64,000 nt of DNA from Serpentinimonas raichei (GTDB lineage: Bacteria; Pseudomonadota; Gammaproteobacteria; Burkholderiales; Burkholderiaceae_C). Position 1 is the first letter of the stretch. Every line of letters begins with the position of its first letter. Under the pieces are notes generated by a model. The model worked only from the letters and a program-made list of their open reading frames with translations. It did not search any database and had not been told where the DNA came from. Location: the NCBI RefSeq assembly GCF_000828895.1, contig NZ_AP014568.1:657699-721698 (forward strand), written 5' to 3'. The translations under genes were made by a program, and so were the position numbers. Below, piece by piece: positions 18,615 through 27,065 of the stretch.

Positions 18615-21600
18615 ATGTTCAATTGGATCGTTCGCAACAGCCTGAATAACCGGCTGTTCGTGCTGGTTTTTGCAGCCATTCTGATGGTTTATGGGGCCCT
18701 CACCGCCTGGCGCACGCCGGTCGATGTGTTCCCGGACCTTAACAAACCGCAGGTCACGGTGCTCACCGAAGCCGGCGGCATGGCCCCCGAGGAGGTGGAG
18801 CAACTCATCACCTTCCCAATCGAGACCGCACTCAACGGCATGCCCGGCGTGACGCGGGTGCGCTCGGTCTCGGGCATCGGCCTGTCGATCGTCTATGCCG
18901 AGTTCGACTGGGGCACCGACGTGTTTCGCAACCGCCAGCAAGTCGCCGAGCGGCTGGCGCTGGTGCGCGCGCAACTGCCGGATGAAGTCATCCCAAGCAT
19001 GGGGCCGGTGTCGTCGATCATGGGCGAGGTGATGCTGCTGGCGCTGCCGCTGCTCCCAACTGCCGATGGCACCGTCGCCACCCCGATGGAGGCACGCGAG
19101 TACGCCGACTTCGTGCTGCGCCCGCGCCTGCTCTCGATCGCCGGGGTGTCGCAGGTGATTCCGATCGGCGGCGAGGTGCGCCAGTTGCGCGTCGAGCCCG
19201 ACCCGCAGCGCATGGCGCAGTTCGGCGTCACGCTGACGCAGATCGAGGCCGCGCTGCGCGGCTTTGCCAGCAACGCCGGGGGCGGATTCATCGACCTCAA
19301 CAGCCGCGAATACCTGATTCGCCACATTGGGCGCACCAGCCGCATCGAAGACTTGCAAGGCATGGCGGTGGCCTGGCGCGAGGGGCGTCCGATCCAGTTG
19401 CAGCAGGTGGCGCAGGTGCGCTTTGCCGCCGGGCTCAAACGCGGCGACGCGGGCTTTAACGGCGCACCGGCGGTGGTGCTGAGCATCCAGAAGCAGCCCG
19501 GTGCCGACACGCTGCGCCTGACCGAGCAGATCGAGGGCGCCTTGGAGGAGCTCAAGGCCGGTCGCCCTGCCGGGCTGGCCGAGCCGCAGGTGCTGTTCAG
19601 GCAGGCCGATTTCATTCAGGCGGCCACGGGCAATGTGGCCGAGGCGCTGCGCGACGGGGCCATCATGGTGGCGATCGTGCTGTTTGCCTTTTTGCTCTCG
19701 GCGCGCACCACGCTGATCTCGCTCAGCGCCATCCCGCTCGCGCTGGCCGCCACGGCGCTGGTGTTTCACTGGCTCGGGCAGACCATCAACGTGATGACGC
19801 TGGGCGGGATTGCGATCGCCATCGGCGAGCTGGTCGATGACGCGGTGGTGGATGTGGAAAACACCTTGCGCCGCCTCAAGCAAAACCGCTTGCTGGCGCG
19901 GCCGCTGCCGGTGATCGAGGTGGTGCGCCAGGCCAGCATCGAGGTGCGCACCGGCATCGTCTATGCCACGCTGATCGTGGTGCTGGTGTTCGTGCCGCTG
20001 TTTGTGTTGCCGGGCATCGAAGGGCGGCTGTTTGCGCCGCTGGGGGTGGCGTACATCGTCTCGATCCTGGCTTCGATGGCGGTGGCCATGACCGTCACGC
20101 CAGTGCTGTGCTACTACCTGCTGCCGGGCATGAAGCGCCTGGACCACGGCGACAGCCCCTTGGTCAAGCGCCTGAAAGTCTGGGACTCGCTGCTGCTGCA
20201 CTGGTCGTTCGAGCGCGCGCGGCTGCTGTTTGCGGCGGCCTTGGTGGCGGTGTTGCTGGCGGCGGCGAGCGTGCCATTTTTTCCGCGCGCTTTCCTGCCG
20301 GCTTTCAACGAAGGCTCGCTCACGCTGGGCATGCTGATGCAGCCGGGTACCTCGCTGGAGGAGTCGAACCGCATCGGCAGGCTGGCCGAAACGCTGATCA
20401 TGGAGGTGCCGGAAGTGACGCAGGTGGGGCGCCGAACCGGGCGCGCCGAACTCGACGAGCACGCCGAGGGGGTGCATGCGTCCGAAATCGACGTCGATCT
20501 GGCGCCGAGCGAGCGCGACCGCGAGGCCATCATGGCCGACATCCGGGAGCGGCTGGCGGTGCTGCCGGTGCAGGTGGCGGTCGGGCAGCCGATCTCGCAC
20601 CGGCTGGATCACTTGCTGGCCGGGGTGCGGGCGCAGATTGCGATCAAGGTCTTTGGCGACGACACCGACACCTTGCGCGGGCTGGCGGCGCAACTGCGCC
20701 AGGAGCTGGAGGCGGTGCCGGGGCTGGTGGATTTGAGCGTCGAAAAGCAGGTGCTGATCCCGCAGATCACGGTGCGCATCGACCACCAGCGGCTGGCGCA
20801 AACCGGCTTGACGCCGGGCGAGGCGGTGCGCGTGCTGCAAGCGCTCACCGACGGCGCGCACGGGGCCGATATCGTCGATGGGCCGCGCCGCTTCGAGCTG
20901 GTGCTGCGCCTGCCGGATCAGGCGCGCAGCCCGCAGGACCTGGCCAACACGCTGATCGATACGCCCTCGGGCAGCGTGCCGGTGTCGGCCTTTGCGACGG
21001 TGGAAGTGACCGACGGCCCGAACCAGATCGGGCGCGAGAACGGGCGCCGGCGCATCGTGGTCTTTGCCAACACCGACGGCTCCGACATGGGCCGCATCAT
21101 CGCCGACGTGCGCGGCGTGATCGCGCGCAGCGAGCTGCCGCCCGGGGCCTTCATCACGCTCGAAGGGCAGTTCCAGGCGCAGGAGCAGGCCACGCGGCTG
21201 ATCGCCGGGCTGTCGCTGGTCTCCTTGCTGCTGATATTCATGGTGCTGTATTCGCGCTACAAATCGGTGCTGCTGAGCGCGATCATCATGGTCAACATCC
21301 CGCTGGCGCTGATCGGCTCGGTGGTGGCGATGTGGCTGGCGGGCGTGACGCTGTCGGTGGCCTCGATGGTGGGCTTCATCACGCTGGCCGGCATTGCGAC
21401 GCGCAACGGCATCCTCAAGATCAGCCACTACATCAACCTGTGCAAGTTCGAGGGCGAACGCTTCGGGCCTGAGATGGTGGTGCGCGGCTCGCTCGAGCGC
21501 CTGACGCCGGTGCTGATGACGGCGCTGGTGGCGGCCTTTGCGCTCACGCCCTTGCTGCTGGCGGCCGATGCGCCGGGCAAGGAGATTTTGCACCCAGTGG

Positions 21601-21755
21601 CGGTGGTGATCTTTGGCGGACTGGTGAGCTCGACCCTGCTCGACACCCTGCTCACGCCGGTGATGTACCTGCGCTACGGGCGCCGGGCAACCGAGCGCCT
21701 GGTGAATGAAACCGACACCAGCCGCGCCGATACCGAGGTGCAGGAGTCGTTCTGA
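18615..21755 (+). CDS. Heavy-metal efflux RND permease, CzcA/CusA family
   Basis: This proton-driven inner-membrane pump exports metal cations from the periplasm or cytosol. The length of 1046 residues is normal for HME-RND proteins. The N-terminus ([19 protein letters not shown], then [20 protein letters not shown]) and the segment [21 protein letters not shown] are HME hallmarks. The TM4 motif reads [20 protein letters not shown]. It keeps the second Asp and the Glu of the CzcA DFGLIVDGAVIIVEN motif but has Ala where CzcA has its first Asp, so it is closer to CusA-like pumps at that site. AAAGGA precedes the ATG. Metal specificity (Zn/Cd/Co, Ni or Cu/Ag) is not settled by sequence reading. 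Confidence 0.88.
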   Translation: MFNWIVRNSLNNRLFVLVFAAILMVYGALTAWRTPVDVFPDLNKPQVTVLTEAGGMAPEEVEQLITFPIETALNGMPGVTRVRSVSGIGLSIVYAEFDWGTDVFRNRQQVAERLALVRAQLPDEVIPSMGPVSSIMGEVMLLALPLLPTADGTVATPMEAREYADFVLRPRLLSIAGVSQVIPIGGEVRQLRVEPDPQRMAQFGVTLTQIEAALRGFASNAGGGFIDLNSREYLIRHIGRTSRIEDLQGMAVAWREGRPIQLQQVAQVRFAAGLKRGDAGFNGAPAVVLSIQKQPGADTLRLTEQIEGALEELKAGRPAGLAEPQVLFRQADFIQAATGNVAEALRDGAIMVAIVLFAFLLSARTTLISLSAIPLALAATALVFHWLGQTINVMTLGGIAIAIGELVDDAVVDVENTLRRLKQNRLLARPLPVIEVVRQASIEVRTGIVYATLIVVLVFVPLFVLPGIEGRLFAPLGVAYIVSILASMAVAMTVTPVLCYYLLPGMKRLDHGDSPLVKRLKVWDSLLLHWSFERARLLFAAALVAVLLAAASVPFFPRAFLPAFNEGSLTLGMLMQPGTSLEESNRIGRLAETLIMEVPEVTQVGRRTGRAELDEHAEGVHASEIDVDLAPSERDREAIMADIRERLAVLPVQVAVGQPISHRLDHLLAGVRAQIAIKVFGDDTDTLRGLAAQLRQELEAVPGLVDLSVEKQVLIPQITVRIDHQRLAQTGLTPGEAVRVLQALTDGAHGADIVDGPRRFELVLRLPDQARSPQDLANTLIDTPSGSVPVSAFATVEVTDGPNQIGRENGRRRIVVFANTDGSDMGRIIADVRGVIARSELPPGAFITLEGQFQAQEQATRLIAGLSLVSLLLIFMVLYSRYKSVLLSAIIMVNIPLALIGSVVAMWLAGVTLSVASMVGFITLAGIATRNGILKISHYINLCKFEGERFGPEMVVRGSLERLTPVLMTALVAAFALTPLLLAADAPGKEILHPVAVVIFGGLVSSTLLDTLLTPVMYLRYGRRATERLVNETDTSRADTEVQESF

Positions 21756-21874
21756 ATGCTGGCAACCCAGGCCCGGCCGCAGCCTGCGCTGGTTCACAAT
21801 CCGCTTCGATGCGGCGTTGAATCGGCGCTCAATGCGGCCAGTTCCTCAACTTTTTATGTGCAACGGAGAATGAA

Positions 21875-22246
21875 ATGCAAAAACGGTACTTGATGGCGGC
21901 CCTGCTGGGCCTGTCGATGATCGGCTTCAACGCCCACGCCCACGGCGCGCCGAAAGCGCAGCACGGCGGCGTGGTGCAGGTGGCGGCCGACTTGGGTTTT
22001 GAGCTGGTGGCGCGCGGCGCGCAGGCGCAGATTTTTGTTGACGACCACGGCAAACCGGCCAACGTGAGCCAGATGACGGGCCAGCTCACCGTGTTGCAAG
22101 GGGCCACGCGCACCCAAGGCGCGCTGGCCCCGGCCGGCCCCAACATGCTGCAAGCCAATGTGCAACTGGCCCCAGGCGCGCGCGCCGTGGCGACCATCAA
22201 CCGGCCCAATCAACCAGCGATCACGGTGCGCTTCGTGGTCAAGTAA
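21875..22246 (+). CDS. Small secreted protein linked to metal efflux
   Basis: This 123-residue protein has a signal peptide ending at NAHA, then HGAPKAQHGGVVQVAADLGFELV. The pattern of spaced histidines followed by a small beta-rich domain is often found next to heavy-metal pumps. A GGAGA sequence lies just before the ATG. A 119-bp gap separates it from the permease gene, so it could be the last operon gene or have its own promoter. A periplasmic metal-binding role is inferred from the histidines and neighbourhood. It converges on fabI with 10 bp between stops. Confidence 0.55.
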   Translation: MQKRYLMAALLGLSMIGFNAHAHGAPKAQHGGVVQVAADLGFELVARGAQAQIFVDDHGKPANVSQMTGQLTVLQGATRTQGALAPAGPNMLQANVQLAPGARAVATINRPNQPAITVRFVVK

Positions 22247-22256
22247 GGGCGGCGAT

Positions 22257-23066
22257 TCAGGCCACTTGCTGGCTGTCGCGGCTGATGCCGGCGGTCTGGC
22301 TGAAGCCGCAGTCCACGTAGGTGATCTCGGCCGTCACACCAGCGGCCAAGTCGCTGAGCAAGAAGGCGGCCACGTTGCCCACGTCGTCGATGGTCACGTT
22401 GCGCCGCAGCGGCGCGGCGTCGGCCACCATGCCCAGCAGCTTGCCAAAGTCTTTGATGCCGCTGGCGGCTAGGGTGCGGATCGGGCCGGCGCTGACGCCG
22501 TTGACGCGGATGCTGCGCCCATCGTCGAGCCGCCCCACGGCTTCGGCCAGGTAGCGCACGCTGGCCTCTAGGCTGGCTTTGGCCAGGCCCATGGTGTTGT
22601 AGTGCGGAACGGTGCGCAGCGCGCCCAAGTAGCTGAGGGTCAGCAGGGCCGAGCGGTCGTTCAGGAAGGGCAGGGCGGCCTTGGCCAGCGCCGGGAAGCT
22701 GTAGGCGCTGATGTCGTGTGCCACGCGAAAGGCCTCGCGGCTCAGGCCGTCGAGCAGGTTGCCGGCAATGGCCTCGCGCGGGGCAAAGCCGATGCTGTGC
22801 ACAAAGCCATCGAAACGCGGCCAGTGCGCCGACAAATCGAGGAACAGGCGCTCGATCTGCTCGTCGTCGGCCACATCGCAGTCGAACACCAGTTTGGAGT
22901 CGAACTCGGCGGCAAAATCGGTGATCCGATCGCGGAAGCGCTCCCCCACGTAGCTAAACGCCAGCTCGGCCCCCTGCGCGTGACAGGCCCGGGCGATGCC
23001 GTAGGCGATGGAGCGGTTGGACAACACGCCCGTGATCAAGAACTTTTTACCAGCCAGAAAACCCAT
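22257..23066 (-). CDS. fabI: Enoyl-[acyl-carrier-protein] reductase (NADH) FabI
   Basis: FabI catalyses the last reductive step of each fatty-acid elongation cycle and is the triclosan target. From the ATG at 23066 (MGFLAGKKFLITGVLSNRS) it has 269 residues, the usual length. It has the short-chain dehydrogenase fold, with GVLSNRSIAYGIA as the nucleotide-binding region. The catalytic Tyr-x6-Lys is YNTMGLAK, preceded by a second conserved tyrosine in LSYLGALRTVPHYN, and FVHSIGFAP is also visible. A few in-frame codons upstream lack homology. It is divergent from yejA with only 37 bp between start codons. Confidence 0.96.
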   Translation of the reverse strand: MGFLAGKKFLITGVLSNRSIAYGIARACHAQGAELAFSYVGERFRDRITDFAAEFDSKLVFDCDVADDEQIERLFLDLSAHWPRFDGFVHSIGFAPREAIAGNLLDGLSREAFRVAHDISAYSFPALAKAALPFLNDRSALLTLSYLGALRTVPHYNTMGLAKASLEASVRYLAEAVGRLDDGRSIRVNGVSAGPIRTLAASGIKDFGKLLGMVADAAPLRRNVTIDDVGNVAAFLLSDLAAGVTAEITYVDCGFSQTAGISRDSQQVA

Positions 23067-23082
23067 GCGTCGTGCTCCTGAG

Positions 23083-23111
23083 AATATAGGGCAGAATTGT
23101 CGCATGAGCAA
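23083..23111 (-). promoter_or_regulatory. Predicted fabI promoter
   Basis: On the minus strand, TTGCTC (23106-23111) and TATATT (23083-23088) are separated by 17 bp and lie 16 bp before the fabI ATG, with AGGAG in the leader. The -35 half lies inside the first codons of divergent yejA. Confidence 0.4.
23092..23097 (+). promoter_or_regulatory. -10-like box 6 nt before yejA; possible leaderless start
   Basis: CAGAAT ends 6 nt before the yejA ATG and shares the string AATTGTC-x-CATG with the yhbY start at 61746. No Shine-Dalgarno is seen ahead of yejA. Confidence 0.35.
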
Positions 23112-24990
23112 GTGGTCGTCTTGGGTGTCGGGTTTGCGCGGCTGGCGCGGGCTCTTGCTCGCCTGGCTGCTGCTGGCGGGCGCACCGGCGTGGGCGGCGC
23201 ACGGCTACGCCCAGTTTGGCGAGTTGGCGCTGCCGCCCGGCTTTGCGCACTTTCCCTACGTCAACCCGAACGCACCCAAAGGCGGCGAGATCACGCTGGT
23301 TTCGCCCACGCGCATCACCAATTTCGACAAGTTCAACCCCTTCACCCTGCGCGGCACGGCGCCGCCGGGGCTGTTTGGTTTGCTGTTCGAGACCTTGCTC
23401 ACCCCCAGCCTGAACGAGCCCGCCGCCGCCTACGGCCTGCTGGCCGATGACGTGCAAGTGGCCCCCGACGGCCGTTCGGTCACTTTCCGCCTGCACCCGC
23501 AGGCGCGTTTTCACAACGGCGACCCGGTGCTGGCCGAAGACGTGCGGCACTCCTTCGAGACCCTCATCGGCCCCCAGGCGGCACCGCAGTTTCGCAGTTT
23601 TTTCAGCGAAGTGACGGGGGTGCGGGTGCTGGGCGAGCGGCTGCTGCGCTTCGATTTCGCGCGCGCCAACCCGGAGCTGCCGCTGGTCATCGGCAGCCTG
23701 CCGGTGTTCAGCCGCCAGTGGGGCGTGGTCGATGGGGTGCGGCTGCCTTTCGACCAGATCGTGATGCAGCACCCGATCGCTTCCGGCCCCTACCGCATCG
23801 GGCGCATGAGCTTTGGGCGCGACATCACGTTCGAGCGCGACCCCACCTGGTGGGCGCAAAACCTGAATGTGCGCCGTGGCATGTTCAACTTTGACCGCAT
23901 CACCTACAAAATCTACCGCGACCCGACGGCGCAGGTGCAGGCCTTCCTGGCGGGCGAGTTCGACTACATGCAGTCTTTTATCTCGCGCGAATGGGCGCGG
24001 GCGCTCACCGGGCGGCCGTTTGACCGGGGCGAGATCATCAAGCGCGAGCTGGCGCACGCCAACGCGGGCGATTTCCAGGGCTTTTTGTTCAACACCCGCC
24101 GGCCCCAGTTCCAGGACCCGCGTGTGCGCGAGGCGCTGGCGCTGACGCTGGACTTCGAGTGGATGAATCGGCAACTGTTCTTCAATTCCTTCGAGCGCAT
24201 GCGCGGCTTCTTTGTGGCCAGCGACTTTGAAGCCCGTGGCCTGCCCGGGCCGGATGAGCTGGCGCTGCTGGAGCCGCTGCGCGCCCAGTTGCCGCCCCAG
24301 GTGTTCACGCAGCCGGTGCCGCTGCCCAGCGTGACGCGGCTGGAGCTTGACTCCGGCCAGACCCTGCGCGACCACCTGCGCCGTGCCCGCGACCTGCTGG
24401 CCGAGGCCGGCTGGCGCTACCGCGACGGCGCGCTGCGCAACGCCCAGGGCCAAGCCTTCACGCTCGAATTCCTCGACAGCGGCGGCGGCATGGGCCGGGT
24501 GGTGACGCCGATGCAGAACAACCTGCGCCGCTTGGGCATCGAATCGAGCTACCGGGTGATCGACTTTGCCCTGTTGCAGCAGCGCCTGGACCGCTTCGAT
24601 TTCGACGTCATCAGCACGCGCTGGCTGGGCAGCGAGGCCCCCGGCGCCGAGCTGCTGGACCGCTTCGGCTCGGCGGCCGCAGATACCGAGGGGTCGAGCA
24701 ACCTGATCGGGGTGCGCGACCCGGCCGTGGATGCGCTGCTGCACCGCGCCGTGGCGGCGCGCACCCGGCCCGAGCTGGTGACGACGCTGCGCGCACTCGA
24801 TCGGGTGCTGCGGCACCAGCACCTGGTGATCCCGCACTGGTTTGGCAGCACGCACCGCATCGCCTACCGCGCCGGGCGCTTCGAGCAGCCGGCCGTGCTG
24901 CCGCGCTACTTCCAGCCCGAGGGCTGGATTCTGGCCACCTGGTGGGCCAGCGAGGCCAACCGCAACCCGCCCCCAGGGCGCAGGCGCTAA
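23104..24990 (+). CDS. yejA: Extracellular peptide-binding protein of an ABC importer (YejA-like)
   Basis: This is the family 5 solute-binding protein for oligopeptide-type ABC import. The ATG at 23104 yields 628 residues with a signal peptide (RGLLLAWLLLAGAPAWA). The mature part begins HGYAQFGELALPPGFAHFPY and continues with YVNPNAPKGGEITLVSP, typical of YejA (microcin C and peptide uptake) rather than OppA or DppA. It heads a four-gene operon with two permeases and a double ATPase, in the order yejA-yejB-yejE-yejF. The next gene starts 4 bp after its stop. In E. coli this importer takes up microcin C-like peptides; the substrate here is not known. Confidence 0.88.
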   Translation: MSKWSSWVSGLRGWRGLLLAWLLLAGAPAWAAHGYAQFGELALPPGFAHFPYVNPNAPKGGEITLVSPTRITNFDKFNPFTLRGTAPPGLFGLLFETLLTPSLNEPAAAYGLLADDVQVAPDGRSVTFRLHPQARFHNGDPVLAEDVRHSFETLIGPQAAPQFRSFFSEVTGVRVLGERLLRFDFARANPELPLVIGSLPVFSRQWGVVDGVRLPFDQIVMQHPIASGPYRIGRMSFGRDITFERDPTWWAQNLNVRRGMFNFDRITYKIYRDPTAQVQAFLAGEFDYMQSFISREWARALTGRPFDRGEIIKRELAHANAGDFQGFLFNTRRPQFQDPRVREALALTLDFEWMNRQLFFNSFERMRGFFVASDFEARGLPGPDELALLEPLRAQLPPQVFTQPVPLPSVTRLELDSGQTLRDHLRRARDLLAEAGWRYRDGALRNAQGQAFTLEFLDSGGGMGRVVTPMQNNLRRLGIESSYRVIDFALLQQRLDRFDFDVISTRWLGSEAPGAELLDRFGSAAADTEGSSNLIGVRDPAVDALLHRAVAARTRPELVTTLRALDRVLRHQHLVIPHWFGSTHRIAYRAGRFEQPAVLPRYFQPEGWILATWWASEANRNPPPGRRR

Positions 24991-24994
24991 CAGC

Positions 24995-26029
24995 ATGTGG
25001 CTCTACATCCTCAAGCGGCTGCTGCTGATGATCCCGACCCTGTTCGGCATCCTGCTGCTGACCTTCGTCATCATCCAGTTCGTTCCCGGCGGGCCGGTGG
25101 AGCAGATGGTGGCGCAGTTGCAGGGGCGCGACGTGGGCGGCGAGGGCGCGGCGGCGGCCGGGGCCGGCTTTCAGGGCCGCCAGGGGCTGGACGAGGCGCG
25201 CATCGAAGAAATCCGCCGCCTCTACGGCTTCGATCTGCCGGCGCACGAGCGCTTCATCCAGATGGTCGGGCAGTTTTTGCGCTTCGACCTCGGGCAGAGC
25301 TTTTTTCACCACCAGTCGGTCTGGCAGTTGATCGTCGAGCGGCTGCCGGTCTCGATCAGCCTCGGGCTGTGGACGTTTCTGATCAGCTACGCGATCTCGA
25401 TTCCGCTCGGCATCGCCAAGGCGGTGCGCGCGGGCAGCCGCTTCGACACCGCCACCAGCGTGCTGGTGCTGGTCGGCTTTGCCATACCCGGCTTCGTGCT
25501 CGGGGTGGCGCTGCTGGTGATTTTTGGCGGCCAGTTGCAGTGGTTCCCGCTGCGCGGGCTGGTGTCGAGCGACTGGCACCAGCTCAGCCTGGGGGCGCAG
25601 ATCGTCGATTACCTGTGGCACATCACGCTGCCGGTCACGGCCAGCGTGCTCGGGGCCTTTGCCATCACCACCATGCTGACCAAAAATTCGCTGCTCGAAG
25701 AAATCCGCAAGCAGTACGTGCTCACCGCGCGCGCCAAGGGCCTGAGCGAGCGCCGCGTGCTCTACAAACACGTGTTTCGCAACGCCCTGATCCCCATCGT
25801 CACCGCCTTTCCGGCCGCCTTTGTCGGTGCCTTCTTTGCCAGCGCGCTCTTAATCGAAACCCTGTTTTCGCTCGAGGGGCTGGGGCTGCTGGGCTTTGAG
25901 AGCGTGATCCGGCGCGACTTCCCCGTGGTCATGGGCACGCTGTACTTTTTTGCCCTGATTGCGCTGGTCACGCGCCTGATCAGCGATTTGTGCTACGTCT
26001 GGGTCGATCCCCGTGTCCGCTTCGATTGA
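24995..26029 (+). CDS. yejB: Peptide ABC transporter permease YejB
   Basis: This is an inner-membrane permease of the DppB/OppB type, 344 residues from the ATG at 24995 (MWLYILKRLLLMIPTLFGIL). It has six or so transmembrane segments. The binding-protein-dependent transport motif that contacts the ATPase appears as RKQYVLTARAKGLSERRVLYKHVF around residues 235-260. A periplasmic loop rich in Gly and Ala follows the first helix (GGEGAAAAGAGF). The 3' end overlaps the next permease gene by 17 bp. Confidence 0.9.
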   Translation: MWLYILKRLLLMIPTLFGILLLTFVIIQFVPGGPVEQMVAQLQGRDVGGEGAAAAGAGFQGRQGLDEARIEEIRRLYGFDLPAHERFIQMVGQFLRFDLGQSFFHHQSVWQLIVERLPVSISLGLWTFLISYAISIPLGIAKAVRAGSRFDTATSVLVLVGFAIPGFVLGVALLVIFGGQLQWFPLRGLVSSDWHQLSLGAQIVDYLWHITLPVTASVLGAFAITTMLTKNSLLEEIRKQYVLTARAKGLSERRVLYKHVFRNALIPIVTAFPAAFVGAFFASALLIETLFSLEGLGLLGFESVIRRDFPVVMGTLYFFALIALVTRLISDLCYVWVDPRVRFD

Positions 26030-27065
26030 CACCCTGCCGCCCTCGCTCGGCCCCTGGCAGTTGGCTTGGCAGCGCTTTCGCCGGCACCGGCTGGGTTTTT
26101 ACAGCCTGATCATTTTCCTCACCCTGTTCGTGCTCAGCCTGGGCGCGGAATTGCTCTCGAACGACAAACCGCTGCTGGCGCACTACCAGGGGCAGACTTT
26201 TGTGCCGCTGCTGCACAACCCGCCCGAAACCGCTTTCGGCGGCGACTTCGAAACCCCGACCGACTTTCTCGACCCCTTCATCCAGCGCCAGTTCGAGCAG
26301 CCCGGCAACTGGGCGCTGTTTGCGCCCAACCGCTACCACCACAGCACCATCAACTACTTCGCCCCCGAACCGCACCCCTCGCCGCCCTCGGCCCAGAACT
26401 GGCTCGGCACCGACGACCGCGGCCGCGACGTCGCCGCTCGGCTGCTGTATGGCTTCAGGCTCTCGGTCTTGTTTGCGCTGGCGCTCACGGCGGTGGGGGT
26501 GCTGCTGGGCGTGCTGGCCGGGGCCGTCCAGGGCTATTACGGCGGCCGGGTCGATCTGGTGGGGCAGCGCTTCATCGAGGTCTGGGGTTCCATGCCCGAG
26601 CTGTATTTGTTGATCATTTTTTCGGCGCTGTTCGAGCCCGGCATTCTGGTGCTGCTGATCTTGCTCAGCCTGTTTGGCTGGATGGGCCTGAGCGACTACG
26701 TGCGCGCCGAATTTTTGCGCAACCGCCAGCTCGACTACGTGCGCGCCGCGCGTGCGCTGGGCTTGAGCAACTGGCAGATCATCCGCCGCCACATCCTGCC
26801 CAACAGCCTCACGCCGGTGGTCACCTTTCTGCCGTTTCGCATGAGCGCGGCCATCATGGCCTTGACCGCGCTCGATTTTCTGGGCCTCGGGGTGCCGCCC
26901 GGTACGCCCTCGCTGGGCGAGCTGCTGGCGCAGGGCAAGAACAACATCGACGCCTGGTGGATTTCGCTCAGCACCTTTGCCGTGCTGGTCATCACCCTGC
27001 TGCTGCTGACCTTCATGGGCGATGCCCTGCGCGACGCGCTCGACCCCCGAAAGGTGCAGCGGTGA
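26013..27065 (+). CDS. yejE: Peptide ABC transporter permease YejE
   Basis: This is the second membrane subunit, OppC/DppC type, 350 residues. The start is a GTG at 26013, inside the end of yejB, followed by SASIDTLPPSLGPWQLAWQR. The first helix (LGFYSLIIFLTLFVLSLGAE) is followed by a large periplasmic loop containing EPHPSPPSAQNWLGTDDRGR, characteristic of YejE. The ATPase-contact loop is DYVRAARALGLSNWQIIRRH. The stop overlaps the next gene's GTG. Confidence 0.9.
   Translation: MSASIDTLPPSLGPWQLAWQRFRRHRLGFYSLIIFLTLFVLSLGAELLSNDKPLLAHYQGQTFVPLLHNPPETAFGGDFETPTDFLDPFIQRQFEQPGNWALFAPNRYHHSTINYFAPEPHPSPPSAQNWLGTDDRGRDVAARLLYGFRLSVLFALALTAVGVLLGVLAGAVQGYYGGRVDLVGQRFIEVWGSMPELYLLIIFSALFEPGILVLLILLSLFGWMGLSDYVRAEFLRNRQLDYVRAARALGLSNWQIIRRHILPNSLTPVVTFLPFRMSAAIMALTALDFLGLGVPPGTPSLGELLAQGKNNIDAWWISLSTFAVLVITLLLLTFMGDALRDALDPRKVQR

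Noticed and set aside
18495..21797. 1100-codon open frame on the minus strand opposite the RND permease
   Set aside because: Its composition (very high His, Gln, Arg) is what the complement of a GC-rich membrane-protein gene gives. The plus-strand frame has unmistakable RND motifs.
21756..21874. Promoter or repeat structure between the RND permease and the small secreted protein gene
   Set aside because: Some near-repeats of GATGCGGCG/AATGCGGCC are present, but no convincing -35/-10 pair or inverted repeat was found.
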